From NCBI RefSeq assembly GCF_000685805.1, contig NZ_JMKP01000018.1, forward strand, positions 1 to 62,991: DNA of 62,991 nucleotides. The letters are read 5' to 3'. Both the position numbers and the translations under genes were made by a program. The stretch is from Psychrobacter phenylpyruvicus DSM 7000 = NBRC 102152 (GTDB lineage Bacteria; Pseudomonadota; Gammaproteobacteria; Pseudomonadales; Moraxellaceae). The notes below the pieces were generated by a model. That model worked only from the letters and a program-made list of their open reading frames with translations. It had not been told where the DNA came from and made no database searches. Below, piece by piece: positions 48,113-58,086 of the stretch; positions within the stretch are counted from its first letter, which is position 1; each line of letters starts with the position of its first letter.

Positions 48113-50308
48113 ATGACTGACTCTTTGTTTTCAACCTACCATTATAGTTACCCCAAGCTCAATGATGACATTCGCCACAAGATGCAGCATTTGCGTCAGT
48201 CGATTGCCAAGCTTGAGGCCAATCTGATTACTCCAGATTCGATTGATGAAGCGTCAAAACAAAATAAAAAACAAAGCTCTGTCTTAGCTAATGAGGTCCT
48301 AGCAGAGAGTGATGTTGACTACGCTGGCGAGTTAAACCCCAGTCAATTATTGGCGGCCACCACGATTGAGGGCAAGGTATTGGTCATCGCCGGTGCCGGA
48401 TCCGGCAAAACCAAAACCCTGACCTACCGCACCAGTTATTTGATTGAAAGCGGCGCCTCTCCCAATAGTATTTTGCTACTGACTTTCACCCGAAAAGCAG
48501 CTAATGAAATCAAAGGCCGTGTCAAAAGCTTATTGGCTGAAAGTTTGGCGGATAATAGAGCGTTAAGTGGCCTAGATCTGAATGCCATTACCAGCGGCAC
48601 CTTTCACTCTTTTTGTAATATGCTGCTGCGTCGTTATTCAGGTCTACTGGGAATTAACCCTAAGTTCACCATTTTGGATACCGGCGATAGTGAAGATGCG
48701 CTAGATATGCTGTGTAAAGAGCAAGGTATTGTGCGCAAAAACATGAAGCAGGCCTTCCCGCGTAAAAATACACTGCAAAAGCTGATTTCTACCTCGCGCA
48801 ACCGGCACATCCTATTGCGGGATCTAATTGAAAATGATTATCCTGATATCGCCATCCATATTCCGGTCATTGAAAAGTTGGCAATGGAATATCACAACTA
48901 TAAGCGCGCCAATCATTTATATGACTTCGATGACATTATCAGCCAAGTGGTCAGTCACTTAAAAAACAACCTACAGTTTCGTAAGCTGATTCAAGATACT
49001 TACCGTCATGTGATGGTCGATGAGTATCAAGACACCAATATTCCACAAAAGCAGTTAATCGACTATATCTGTGAGCCGGATAACGTATCGCTCATGGTGG
49101 TGGGTGATGACAACCAAAGTATTTATGCTTTCCGCGGCGCCAATTACGAAAACATTCTACTGTTTGGTGACAGCTATCCCGAAGCTAAGCTGATTAAACT
49201 TGAGCAGAACTATCGCAGCACGCCTGCCATCTTAGATTACGTCAATGCGCTGTCCGAGCAAATCACTCTGGGCTATCAAAAAAAGCTGTTTTCAAACTTA
49301 CCGGTTGCTGGCTCAAAGCCGGTGTTAGTGCGTCGCAGTAACGACAAGGAAGAAGCGAAATACATTGCCAATAAAATCATCGAATTAAAGCCAGAGCATG
49401 ATTTTAATGATTTTGCGGTACTTAGCCGCACCTCGTTTCAATCTAACGAGATTCAACTGCAATTTATGCAGCGTAATATCCCCTTCATTGTAGTCGGCGG
49501 TATTAAGTTTATTGAAAAGCGCCATATCAAAGATATTTTGGCGTTGGTGAAAATCTTATATAACCCTAATGACACCATAGCTTGGCACCGTATCCTTACC
49601 TTATTTAGTGGCGTTGGCGATGTGACCGCTAGCAAGATTACCAAGGCCATTACCAGTAGCAATGACTCATTGCAGCCGCTACTCGATCCTAAGCTGACCA
49701 AAAATAAAGAGCACATTACCGAGCTATATCATGTGCTCATTAAAGCTGAACAGCAGGAAACTGTAGCCGATATCTTACAGACGCTAATTGACTTTTATTT
49801 GCCTATCCTAAAGACGCTTGAGGACAACTGGCGTGATCGCTCGGAGGACTTCCGAGTGTTGATTAACTTAGCGCGGGAGCACAGCAGCTTAGATAACTTC
49901 TTGGAGAACTTAGCGCTTGACCCGCCCAATGATTCAGTGGCTGTTATGGGTGATCCGGACAAACAACAGCCCGATGCGGTGACTATTTCTACCATTCACA
50001 GTGCCAAAGGTCTTGAATGGCCGGTAGTCTTCATCAATGCTTTGGTTGATGGGCTGACGCCACACCACCGCTCTTTACATGAGTTTGAAGAGTTAGAAGA
50101 AGAACGTAAGCTGTTTTATGTTGCCTGTAGCCGAGCCAAAACTCATCTGTATTTAACCGCCCCCGACTATTACTCAAGTTTCGCCGGTTATTTTGATAAA
50201 GTTTCGCGCTTTGTTAGTGAAGTTGCAGCCGATACGGTGCAAGTTGATGGCGCTGTCTCTAGTAGACGAGAAACAAGACCTGAGTCTAATGAGCCTGAGT
50301 GGTGGTAA
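48113..50308 (+). CDS. UvrD/Rep-family ATP-dependent DNA helicase (SF1A)
   Basis: A 731-residue superfamily 1A helicase. A 75-residue charged N-terminal extension precedes the Q-motif LNPSQLLAA. Walker A GAGSGKT is at 94-100, motif Ia LLLTFTRKAANEIKGR follows, Walker B is HVMVDEYQDTN, motif III is VGDDNQSIYAFRGANYENIL, motif IV is LEQNYRSTPAIL, motif V is TISTIHSAKGLEWPVVFI and motif VI is ERKLFYVACSRAKTHLYL. All are intact, so it should unwind or remodel DNA. The N-terminal extension and short C-terminus set it apart from housekeeping UvrD and Rep, so a lineage-specific paralogue is likely. Confidence 0.92.
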   Translation: MTDSLFSTYHYSYPKLNDDIRHKMQHLRQSIAKLEANLITPDSIDEASKQNKKQSSVLANEVLAESDVDYAGELNPSQLLAATTIEGKVLVIAGAGSGKTKTLTYRTSYLIESGASPNSILLLTFTRKAANEIKGRVKSLLAESLADNRALSGLDLNAITSGTFHSFCNMLLRRYSGLLGINPKFTILDTGDSEDALDMLCKEQGIVRKNMKQAFPRKNTLQKLISTSRNRHILLRDLIENDYPDIAIHIPVIEKLAMEYHNYKRANHLYDFDDIISQVVSHLKNNLQFRKLIQDTYRHVMVDEYQDTNIPQKQLIDYICEPDNVSLMVVGDDNQSIYAFRGANYENILLFGDSYPEAKLIKLEQNYRSTPAILDYVNALSEQITLGYQKKLFSNLPVAGSKPVLVRRSNDKEEAKYIANKIIELKPEHDFNDFAVLSRTSFQSNEIQLQFMQRNIPFIVVGGIKFIEKRHIKDILALVKILYNPNDTIAWHRILTLFSGVGDVTASKITKAITSSNDSLQPLLDPKLTKNKEHITELYHVLIKAEQQETVADILQTLIDFYLPILKTLEDNWRDRSEDFRVLINLAREHSSLDNFLENLALDPPNDSVAVMGDPDKQQPDAVTISTIHSAKGLEWPVVFINALVDGLTPHHRSLHEFEELEEERKLFYVACSRAKTHLYLTAPDYYSSFAGYFDKVSRFVSEVAADTVQVDGAVSSRRETRPESNEPEWW

Positions 50309-50623
50309 TAGCAACCTCTGCCACCCTACTGAGCATGTCAGCATGCTATTCGACTGCTATTCTGAGTCACAAATTATCGACTAGTAGTTTAATTCCTTAC
50401 TTTTATCGTATATATCCTGACTTTTTATAGTAAGATGCCCTCATATTTGGGCAACTCTCTTAATTTAATGTTAAAATACTCCGGATAATGGGTTTACTTT
50501 ACCCTAATAATTTTTATTAAAAAGTAGAGTTATCCCCTAACCATATTTGCTATTAACTTAGTTGACTCTTAATCGCAACCATTAAGGGGCAGAGTCGGTC
50601 GAAATAAAGGTAGAGAAGTTAGC
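50309..50623. other. Promoter region of the polysaccharide locus
   Basis: The gap is 315 bases with no gene. The candidate promoter pair TTTACT (50493-50498) and TATTAA (50515-50520), 16 bases apart, would leave a leader of about 95 bases before wza. An AGCATG/CATGCT hairpin (50330-50345) follows the helicase gene but lacks a T-run. No JUMPstart or ops sequence was recognised. Confidence 0.45.
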
Positions 50624-51769
50624 ATGAATTTTTTAAAACACCGCAAACCCTTGCTCACTAGCACCGCACTTGCCGTGACCATAGGCTTAACTTCAGGTTG
50701 TGGCACCATTAATGCAGGTATACAGTCTGGTGATTTGCCACCACAAGGGGCCTTTATTGCTGAAAATGGCATGCAGTTCAATATCCAGCCATTGTCTTTA
50801 GCGAATTTACCTCCTGCTCCTAGCTATGCCTCAAATCGCTCAGGTACTGGTATGAAAAATGCTCGAGTACGTGAGTTGTTAAATAATTCACGCGGTGTGG
50901 CGGATTATCGTATCTCTACCAGTGATGTGCTGAGCATTAATCTTATTGAATACCCGAACATTACCCCTTCTAATAATAGCACTAACGCCAGTGCTTCTAA
51001 CCCTTATGCTGCCGGTTACCCAGTCGATCAACAAGGTTATATCCAGTTTCCATTAGTAGGGCGAATCAAAGCCAGTGGTTTAACCGTTAGCCAGTTTACC
51101 AACAATCTACGCAGTCAGCTGCAACGCTATTTAAAATACCCTGACCCTCAGGTGAAGATTGTCAATTTCCGCGGTAGCAAGTTCTTTATTGATGGTGCGG
51201 TCAGACAGCCTGGCGAATTCAATATGGCCGATGCTCCTATCTCTCTATACGGAGCTATTTCTATGGCGGGTGGCGCTACTACTGAAGGCGACTCTAATAG
51301 CGTGGTATTAACCCGTAAAGGCGTACAGTATGAGCTAGGACTTCGTGACTTACAGGATATGGGCATCTCCGCCAGTCAGATCTATTTGCAAGATGGCGAC
51401 TCTATCCATATCAATAGAAAAGACCGCAATCAAGTATACGTGCTTGGTGAGTTCGGTGAAATTAAACCTTTAGAGATTCCAGACCACGGTCTTACCTTGA
51501 CCCAAGTCATAGGCTTATCAAAAGGTCTGAATCCCTCTACTTCTAATGCTGCCAAAGTATATGTGGTTCGTGATCATGGCCAGGCATCTTATATTGATAT
51601 CTATCAAGCTAACTTTCAATCAGTGACCAACTTAGCTTTGGCCAACCGCTTTGAGATGCATCCCAATGATATTGTCTATGTTGATCCTACTGGCTTAACC
51701 CGTTGGAATCGCTTTATTAACTCGATATTACCTTCAAGTAATGCGATCAGACAGTTATCTGATTTATAG
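50624..51769 (+). CDS. wza: Polysaccharide export outer-membrane lipoprotein Wza
   Basis: A 381-residue outer-membrane export channel of the Wza/OPX family. A lipoprotein signal ends in LTSGC with Cys26. The export domain follows with DYRISTSDVLSINLIEYPNI (about 103-122), YPVDQQGYIQFPLVGRIKASGLT and the two SLBB repeats, with FFIDGAVRQPGEFNM and QVYVLGEFGEIKPLEI. The C-terminal region includes DIVYVDPTGLTRWNRFI, the amphipathic helix that forms the pore in the outer membrane. It is the first gene of wza-wzb-wzc, all closely spaced. Confidence 0.95.
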   Translation: MNFLKHRKPLLTSTALAVTIGLTSGCGTINAGIQSGDLPPQGAFIAENGMQFNIQPLSLANLPPAPSYASNRSGTGMKNARVRELLNNSRGVADYRISTSDVLSINLIEYPNITPSNNSTNASASNPYAAGYPVDQQGYIQFPLVGRIKASGLTVSQFTNNLRSQLQRYLKYPDPQVKIVNFRGSKFFIDGAVRQPGEFNMADAPISLYGAISMAGGATTEGDSNSVVLTRKGVQYELGLRDLQDMGISASQIYLQDGDSIHINRKDRNQVYVLGEFGEIKPLEIPDHGLTLTQVIGLSKGLNPSTSNAAKVYVVRDHGQASYIDIYQANFQSVTNLALANRFEMHPNDIVYVDPTGLTRWNRFINSILPSSNAIRQLSDL

Positions 51770-51831
51770 CCTAGCCATCATCTGATGCTAATAAAGATTT
51801 TATTTTTAGAGTTTAGTTGTAGGAGTCTCTC

Positions 51832-52266
51832 ATGGCTTTTGAAAATATCTTGGTAGTATGTGTGGGTAATATCTGTCGTAGCCCTATGGCGGAAGCCTTA
51901 TTAAAGCAGCGTTTCCCTGAGAAAAATATTGACTCTGCCGGCGTTGGAGCCTTGGTGGGTCATGGAGCCGATGACGCAGCAATCAAAGTCATGCAAGAAG
52001 AGCAAAATATCGATATTACCAATCATGTAGCAAAGCAGATTGATGAGCAGTTAGCACAGAAAGCCGATTTAATCTTCACCATGTCTGACAGTCAGAACAA
52101 ATGGATCGAAGAGCGTTGGCCGTTCTGTCGTGGTAAAACCTTTAAGCTAGGTCACTGGAATGGTAACGATATTGCTGACCCTTATAAGCATGAAATGAGT
52201 GCGTTTCAGACTGCCTATCAAGACATCGTGCGTGGCATTGATGAATGGCAAGATAAAATAAGTTAA
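51832..52266 (+). CDS. wzb: Low-molecular-weight protein-tyrosine phosphatase Wzb
   Basis: A 144-residue phosphatase that dephosphorylates the kinase Wzc and so sets the rate of polysaccharide export. The P-loop CVGNICRSPMAEALL carries nucleophile Cys10 and Arg16. The general-acid Asp is in IADPYKHEMSAF near residue 116. The length is standard. An AGGAG site precedes the ATG. It lies 62 bases after wza and 83 before wzc. Confidence 0.95.
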   Translation: MAFENILVVCVGNICRSPMAEALLKQRFPEKNIDSAGVGALVGHGADDAAIKVMQEEQNIDITNHVAKQIDEQLAQKADLIFTMSDSQNKWIEERWPFCRGKTFKLGHWNGNDIADPYKHEMSAFQTAYQDIVRGIDEWQDKIS

Positions 52267-52349
52267 TATACCCCTTCTTTCATTGTATAGGCCGCTGTGA
52301 ACAATAAGCCCCTTTGTTTAACAAGTAATTAATAAATAGTGAAAAATCT

Positions 52350-54608
52350 ATGAGTCAAACTGTGCCAAACCCTTCTACCAATGATGCCACTCAAAATGAT
52401 GATGAGATCGATCTGATTGCATTGCTGCTGACACTGTTACGTGGTTGGAAAACTATCCTTACTTGTGCTTTGTTGGGCTTAGCCTTAGGGTTTACTTATA
52501 GCCGTTATGTGCAGCCTACTTATCAGACCGATGCGCTTATACAAATTGATAAAAAGTCTCAAGGTATTGCGGCTTTAGGTTCTAATATCTCCGAGTTAGT
52601 TGGTGCGGAAGCTACACCAGCGGAAACTGAACGAGAATTAATCAAATCACGTATGGTATTGGTACCTGTGGTAAGTAAGCTGCATTTAGATATTAAGGTT
52701 AGTGATGCAGAAGTTGGAGCGTTGGACCGTATCTCTCAGTCCAATATACCAACACAGACTAGCACTGAAGAAGGGGTGTTTTTAGATACCGAGCAAGGTG
52801 AAGTTCGTATCTCAAGCTTCACAGTGCCTCAAGCTTATGAAAATAAAACTTTCAATATTGTCAAAACAAATACTGGCTTTGAACTAAGTATTGAGATCAA
52901 TGATCAACTTGAAACCTATACAGGTAATATCGCTAGCCCAACTGTTATTAAGACTCCTAAAGGGGACATTAATATCTCAGTCCACTCCCTACCCGCTGTC
53001 GGACATAACATAAGCCTTACTAAGCTTTCAACACCTTCAGCAGTTGAAGACTTAAGTAAGGCCCTATCAGTCTCAGAACGTGGAGAAAAAACCGGTATTG
53101 TTCAGTTAACTTTAACCGGAGAAGATCAAAAGCAGGTTAGTCGTGTATTATCTAATGTAGTACAATCCTATGTCGATCAAAACTTAGCCCGTGGCTCAGA
53201 GCAAACAACCACAACCATTAAGTTTATGGAATCACAAATTCCTCAACTGAAGCAAAAGCTAGAGCGATCTGAGGAGACCTTTAACAAATTCCGTGAGCAA
53301 TACGGTACTATAGATGTCAGTAAAGAGGCTGAAATCTTATTAAATGAAAGTGCTCAAATTGAACGCCAACTTAGTGAGCTTAAACTAAAGCAGGCCGAAC
53401 TGTTGACGTACTATACTGCTGAGCACCCTTTAGTAGTACAAATTAATGATCAGTTAGCTGTGCTTAATGCACGACGCCAGGAAATCAAAGAGACGGTAAC
53501 TCGTATGCCTGAAACTCAGCGTGAGTTCTTACAGCTATCTCAAGATATGGAGATCAACCGTGAAATTTATCTCACCATGCTGAAGAACTATGAGCAGCTT
53601 AAGATTGCTCGTGCTGGTGAGATTGGCTATGTGCGTGTAGTCGATATGCCTATTAGTACTTTTGAAAAGATCGCTCCTAGAAGACTGGTTATTTGGGCCT
53701 TGTCGCTAATCATTGGTACCTTGTTAGGCTCACTATTAGTATTGGCCAAAAACTTACTACGCAATACTGTTAAAGATCCTGAACGCCTGGAAGAAAAAAC
53801 GGGCGTGCCAGTTATTGCCACTATCCCTCGCTCAAAAACCGCTATTAACTTAATGAAAAACAATAAAAATAGTCGCCGTCTGCTAGCCATGGTTGATCAT
53901 GACGGCCTAAGTTATGAAGGTATTAAAAGTCTACGTACCTCTTTGATGTTCGCCATGCCACCAGTCAGCAAAGTGGCTAGTGTCTTTGGTGAACTAGAAA
54001 GAGAAGAGGCTGCTAAACAAGGTAAGATTATTGTTATTTCTGGCGAATCGCCGGGGATTGGTAAATCCTTTATATCATCGAACTTAGCAGAGACATTCTC
54101 TCAGCTAAATAAAAAAGTTCTGATTATCGATGGCGATATGCGCCGTGGTGAGTTACATAAGATATTTACCATTAGTCAAAGTAATGGTCTAGGCGATTAC
54201 TTAACCGAATCTGATGCCACCTTAGCTAACTTTATTCACCCTACTAGCTTTGAATTTATTGACTTTATGCCTCGAGGTAAACACCCTCATAATCCCGCTT
54301 CTCTATTATCTACCGATAAGTTCAGTAAAATGCTATTACAACTGGTAGCAATATATGATTATATTATCATTGATACACCACCAGTACTGGCAGTCTCTGA
54401 TGCGATAATCACCGCACAGTATGCAGATAAAGTACTTATGGTCACTCGATACAACCACTCAGTTGAAGGACAGTTAGCGTATGCTGTTAAACAGATGTAT
54501 AAAGCCAACGTGACTGTAGATGGTATTGTGTTAAATGACATGGTACAGGGCATTACTAGTAAATATAGTTATCACTATAATTATGCTTATGGTAACTCCA
54601 AAGATTAA
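52350..54608 (+). CDS. wzc: Polysaccharide co-polymerase and tyrosine autokinase Wzc
   Basis: A 752-residue inner-membrane co-polymerase with a C-terminal BY-kinase domain that controls chain length and export. The Wzz domain begins with a membrane helix at about 31-50 and ends with a second one near 450-470; the coiled periplasmic segment includes LERSEETFNKFREQYGTID. The kinase domain has Walker A SGESPGIGKSFISSNLAE, Walker A' VLIIDGDMRRGELH and Walker B YIIIDTPPVLAVSDA. The C-terminus is a tyrosine cluster, YSYHYNYAYG, the usual autophosphorylation target. Proline-rich and LMTV-type family features also match. Confidence 0.96.
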   Translation: MSQTVPNPSTNDATQNDDEIDLIALLLTLLRGWKTILTCALLGLALGFTYSRYVQPTYQTDALIQIDKKSQGIAALGSNISELVGAEATPAETERELIKSRMVLVPVVSKLHLDIKVSDAEVGALDRISQSNIPTQTSTEEGVFLDTEQGEVRISSFTVPQAYENKTFNIVKTNTGFELSIEINDQLETYTGNIASPTVIKTPKGDINISVHSLPAVGHNISLTKLSTPSAVEDLSKALSVSERGEKTGIVQLTLTGEDQKQVSRVLSNVVQSYVDQNLARGSEQTTTTIKFMESQIPQLKQKLERSEETFNKFREQYGTIDVSKEAEILLNESAQIERQLSELKLKQAELLTYYTAEHPLVVQINDQLAVLNARRQEIKETVTRMPETQREFLQLSQDMEINREIYLTMLKNYEQLKIARAGEIGYVRVVDMPISTFEKIAPRRLVIWALSLIIGTLLGSLLVLAKNLLRNTVKDPERLEEKTGVPVIATIPRSKTAINLMKNNKNSRRLLAMVDHDGLSYEGIKSLRTSLMFAMPPVSKVASVFGELEREEAAKQGKIIVISGESPGIGKSFISSNLAETFSQLNKKVLIIDGDMRRGELHKIFTISQSNGLGDYLTESDATLANFIHPTSFEFIDFMPRGKHPHNPASLLSTDKFSKMLLQLVAIYDYIIIDTPPVLAVSDAIITAQYADKVLMVTRYNHSVEGQLAYAVKQMYKANVTVDGIVLNDMVQGITSKYSYHYNYAYGNSKD

Positions 54609-54643
54609 GAATTAAAATTAAAGCTTTATCGTTGATATCTTTT

Positions 54644-55924
54644 ATGAAAAAACCAAAAGCAAGTGGCTTTATAGGTGGGACTAGTATTTATCTTCTATCT
54701 AATATTTTGAACGGTATTATACCTTTCATTTTATTACCAGTTCTAACAAGATATCTTTCTCCCTCTGAATATGGAGAGGTTGCTATGTTCCAAACTCTAC
54801 TTGGCGCTTTAGGTGCTTTTACAGGAAGTGTGTTTGTTGGTGCGGCCGGACGAAAGTACTATGACTCGAATCTTAATCGCGAAGAGCTAGCTGAATTTAT
54901 TGGTTCGTGCATTCAACTCATTTCTATTTTCTCAACCTTAGTCTTTATAGTTCTTTTTATATTTCAAAACCAATTCTCAGAGTGGTTGAGCTTGAAGACG
55001 TCTTACATTATTTTTGCTGTTATTACTGCTGCATGCAGTGCTATTGTAAGTATTAGGTTGGGTCAATGGCAAGTACAAAAGCTAGCACTTAAGTTTGGTA
55101 TATTTCAAATATCTCAAAGTCTTCTTAACATGCTTTTATCATTATTACTCGTTGTAGTAATGTTTAAAGGTGCAGAAGGTCGGATTAATGCTCAGATCAT
55201 TACGACGCTTATTTTTTCATTAACAAGTCTACTTCTATTGAATAAAGATCACCTCTTAAAAGTATTTGTTTGGCGTAAAGATTATATAAGGGAAGCTTTA
55301 AAATTTGGTGTCCCTCTCATTCCACATATTGCGGGAGGGTTTTTATTAACGACAGTTGATAGATTTGTTATTAATAGAGAAATTGGATTAGCAGAAGCTG
55401 GTATCTATATGGTGGCAATACAACTAACTGCTGCTATAAATATAGTGTTTGATGCTATAAATAAAGCTTATGTGCCTTGGCTATTTGAAAAACTAAAAGA
55501 AGACAATCAACAACAGAAGATTAAAATAGTTAAGTTTACCTATGCTTGGTTTGCTTTAATTTTAATAGGTGCGTGTCTATCATTTTATATTGGCCCATAT
55601 ATTGTAGTGTTCATCGCTGGTGAACAATACTCCAAAGCTGGCGAAGTAATAGGATGGTTGGCATTAGGACAGGGCTTTCAAGGCATGTACCTTATGGTAA
55701 CTAACTACATATTCTACTCTAAAAGAACAGGATTGCTTTCTATTGCTTCACTAAGCTCGGGGCTTCTAAATATTGTACTACTATTTATTTTAATTCGATT
55801 ATTGGATTTAGAAGGTGCATCTATTGCATTTGCAATATCTATGGGTATTCGATTTTTGTTAACATGGTATATAGCTCATAAGCGGTTCTCAATGCCATGG
55901 TTTAATTTCCATTTAAAGGTTTAG
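54644..55924 (+). CDS. wzx: Wzx-type oligosaccharide flippase
   Basis: A 426-residue polytopic membrane protein of the MATE/MOP polysaccharide-transport family that flips the lipid-linked repeat unit across the inner membrane. About 12 to 14 hydrophobic helices are visible. Family segments include FILLPVLTRYLSPSEYGEVAMFQTLLGALG near the start and FGVPLIPHIAGGFLLTTVDRFVINREIGLAEAGIYMVAIQL in the middle. The start is set at the ATG at 54644 rather than a TTG 12 bases upstream; neither has a good ribosome-binding site. The gene is much more AT-rich than wzc before it, as expected for a variable repeat-unit gene. It is followed after five bases by pseB. Confidence 0.9.
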   Translation: MKKPKASGFIGGTSIYLLSNILNGIIPFILLPVLTRYLSPSEYGEVAMFQTLLGALGAFTGSVFVGAAGRKYYDSNLNREELAEFIGSCIQLISIFSTLVFIVLFIFQNQFSEWLSLKTSYIIFAVITAACSAIVSIRLGQWQVQKLALKFGIFQISQSLLNMLLSLLLVVVMFKGAEGRINAQIITTLIFSLTSLLLLNKDHLLKVFVWRKDYIREALKFGVPLIPHIAGGFLLTTVDRFVINREIGLAEAGIYMVAIQLTAAINIVFDAINKAYVPWLFEKLKEDNQQQKIKIVKFTYAWFALILIGACLSFYIGPYIVVFIAGEQYSKAGEVIGWLALGQGFQGMYLMVTNYIFYSKRTGLLSIASLSSGLLNIVLLFILIRLLDLEGASIAFAISMGIRFLLTWYIAHKRFSMPWFNFHLKV

Positions 55925-55929
55925 AAAAT

Positions 55930-56928
55930 ATGCTAACAAACAAAACAATTTTAATAACAGGCGGTACAGGGTCATTCGGTAATACATTCGTACCAATGAC
56001 ATTGGCTAAATATAATCCCAAAAAAATCATTATTTTCTCTCGTGATGAGATGAAGCAATGGGATATGGCCAAGAAATTTATTGGTGATGATAGAGTTCGT
56101 TTCTTTATTGGTGACGTACGTGATAAAGATCGTTTATACCGTGCTTTAGACGGCGTTGATTATGTTGTTCATGCTGCAGCAACTAAAATTGTACCTACTG
56201 CAGAGTACAATCCTTTTGAATGTGTGAAAACTAATATTAATGGTGCAATGAACCTAATTGATGCCTGTATTGATAAAGGGGTTAAGGGTGTAGTTGCATT
56301 ATCTACTGATAAAGCCAGTAGCCCTATTAATCTATATGGAGCCACCAAATTGGCTTCGGATAAGTTATTTGTCGCAGGCAACTCTTACTCTGGCGAACAT
56401 GGCACCAAGTTCTCAGTAGTACGTTATGGCAACGTAATGGGTTCACGTGGCTCTGTCATTCCTTTCTTTATGTCTATCAGAGATAAAGGCGTATTGCCAA
56501 TTACTGATGAGCGTATGACTCGCTTCATGATCTCATTAGAAGACGGCGTCGAATTAGTGTGGCATGCTTTTGAAGATATGGTAGGTGGTGAAATTTACGT
56601 TAAGAAGATTCCGTCAATGAAAATGACTGATTTAGCTCGTGTTGTGGCACCAGAAGCAAAGCAAGAAGTTATTGGTATCCGTCCAGGCGAAAAGCTGCAT
56701 GAGCAGATGATTAGTGCCGAAGACGCGTACTATACTTACGAATATCCAGAGCACTTCAAAATCTTACCAACTATTAATAAGTGGGCAACAGATCCTGCCC
56801 GTATCAAAGATGGTAAACGCGTTCCAGAAGGCTTTGTCTATGCAAGCGATAATAACTCTGAATGGATGAGTGACGAGCAACTTCAAGAATGGATTGAAAT
56901 CAATCGTGAAAAAATCGGGAGCATCTAA
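55930..56928 (+). CDS. pseB: UDP-N-acetylglucosamine 4,6-dehydratase (inverting) PseB
   Basis: A 332-residue SDR enzyme that starts the pseudaminic acid pathway: it dehydrates and epimerises UDP-GlcNAc to the 4-keto-L-altrosamine form. The NAD(P) motif LITGGTGSFGNTFV is at about 8-21, VVHAAATKIVPTAEYNPFECVKTN carries the substrate loop, and ALSTDKASSPINLYGATKLASDK holds the Lys/Tyr catalytic set of this subgroup. VRYGNVMGSRGSVIPFF and EKLHEQMIS are also typical. The stop is directly followed by the pseC ATG. Confidence 0.96.
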   Translation: MLTNKTILITGGTGSFGNTFVPMTLAKYNPKKIIIFSRDEMKQWDMAKKFIGDDRVRFFIGDVRDKDRLYRALDGVDYVVHAAATKIVPTAEYNPFECVKTNINGAMNLIDACIDKGVKGVVALSTDKASSPINLYGATKLASDKLFVAGNSYSGEHGTKFSVVRYGNVMGSRGSVIPFFMSIRDKGVLPITDERMTRFMISLEDGVELVWHAFEDMVGGEIYVKKIPSMKMTDLARVVAPEAKQEVIGIRPGEKLHEQMISAEDAYYTYEYPEHFKILPTINKWATDPARIKDGKRVPEGFVYASDNNSEWMSDEQLQEWIEINREKIGSI

Positions 56929-58086
56929 ATGATTCCATATGGTCGCCAAGATATAAACCAACAAGATATTGATGCGGTAGTTGAGGTATTGCAATCGGAT
57001 TTCCTAACGCAGGGACCTATGGTTCCTGCGTTTGAGAAATCTATTATGCATGCCTGTAATGCAAAATATGCAATAGCTGTTAACAGTGCTACCTCTGCCC
57101 TACACATCGCTTGTCTAGCATTAGGTTTGGGTAAAGGTGATTGGTTATGGACCACACCTAATACTTTTGTGGCTTCTGCTAACTGCGGCTTGTATTGTGG
57201 CGCCCAAGTGGACTTCGTTGATATTGACCCTAGTACTTATAATCTAAGTGTCAAAGCTTTAGAAGAGAAGCTTATTATCGCAGAAAAAGAAGATAAGCTA
57301 CCTAAAGTTGTTATTCCTGTGCATTTTAGTGGTCAACCTTGTGATATGGCAGCTATTAATACTTTGTCACAAAAATATGGCTTTAAGATTATCGAAGATG
57401 CTTCTCATGCTATAGGTGGTAAATATAAAGGTGAGCCTATCGGTAACTGTCGCTATAGCGATATTACGGTATTTAGCTTCCATCCTGTAAAAATTGTGAC
57501 CACTGCTGAAGGTGGTATGGCGGTTACGAATGATCCTAAGTTAGCAGAGCAGTTAAACTTGTTACGTAGCCATGGTATTACTCGTGACGAGAGCTTGATG
57601 ACTAAACCTGCTGATGGGCCTTGGTATTACCAACAGATTGAACTTGGTTATAACTATCGAATGACAGATATGCAGGCTGCTCTAGGTGTATCTCAAATGC
57701 AGCGTTTAAATGAGTATGTTACTAAGCGTCATGAGCTTGCTGAACGTTATAATGAAATGCTTAAAGACCTGCCTATTACATTACCTTGGCAGAGTGAGGA
57801 TAGCTACTCAGGCCTACATCTTTATGTCATTCGTTTACAGCTAGATAAAATATCTAAAACTCACCTTGAAGTATTCAATGGTATGCGCGAAGCAGGTATT
57901 TTAGTTAATCTTCATTATATCCCTGTGCATTTACAGCCTTACTATCAAGAAATGGGCTTTAGAGAAGGTGATTTCTTGGAGGCTGAGCAGTATTATAAAG
58001 AAGCTATTAGTTTGCCTATGTTTCCAACTATGACTGAAGAGCAACAAAATCAAGTAGTATCTACTTTAAAAGAGTTATTAGCATGA
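56929..58086 (+). CDS. pseC: UDP-4-amino-4,6-dideoxy-N-acetyl-beta-L-altrosamine transaminase PseC
   Basis: A 385-residue PLP aminotransferase of the DegT/DnrJ/EryC1/StrS family that converts the PseB product to the 4-amino sugar. Recognition: IPYGRQDINQQDIDAVVEVLQSDFLTQGP near the start, ALHIACLALGLG, the PLP Asp-containing IIEDASHAIGGKY, and the PLP Lys in FSFHPVKIVTTAEGGM. YNYRMTDMQAALG and the C-terminal HYIPVHLQPYYQEMGF are typical. It overlaps pseF by four bases (ATGA), so the operon is translationally coupled. Confidence 0.96.
   Translation: MIPYGRQDINQQDIDAVVEVLQSDFLTQGPMVPAFEKSIMHACNAKYAIAVNSATSALHIACLALGLGKGDWLWTTPNTFVASANCGLYCGAQVDFVDIDPSTYNLSVKALEEKLIIAEKEDKLPKVVIPVHFSGQPCDMAAINTLSQKYGFKIIEDASHAIGGKYKGEPIGNCRYSDITVFSFHPVKIVTTAEGGMAVTNDPKLAEQLNLLRSHGITRDESLMTKPADGPWYYQQIELGYNYRMTDMQAALGVSQMQRLNEYVTKRHELAERYNEMLKDLPITLPWQSEDSYSGLHLYVIRLQLDKISKTHLEVFNGMREAGILVNLHYIPVHLQPYYQEMGFREGDFLEAEQYYKEAISLPMFPTMTEEQQNQVVSTLKELLA

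Noticed and set aside
50309..50623. JUMPstart/ops antitermination element before wza
   Set aside because: No GGCGGTAG-type core is present; only a weak GGTAGAG next to the start codon.
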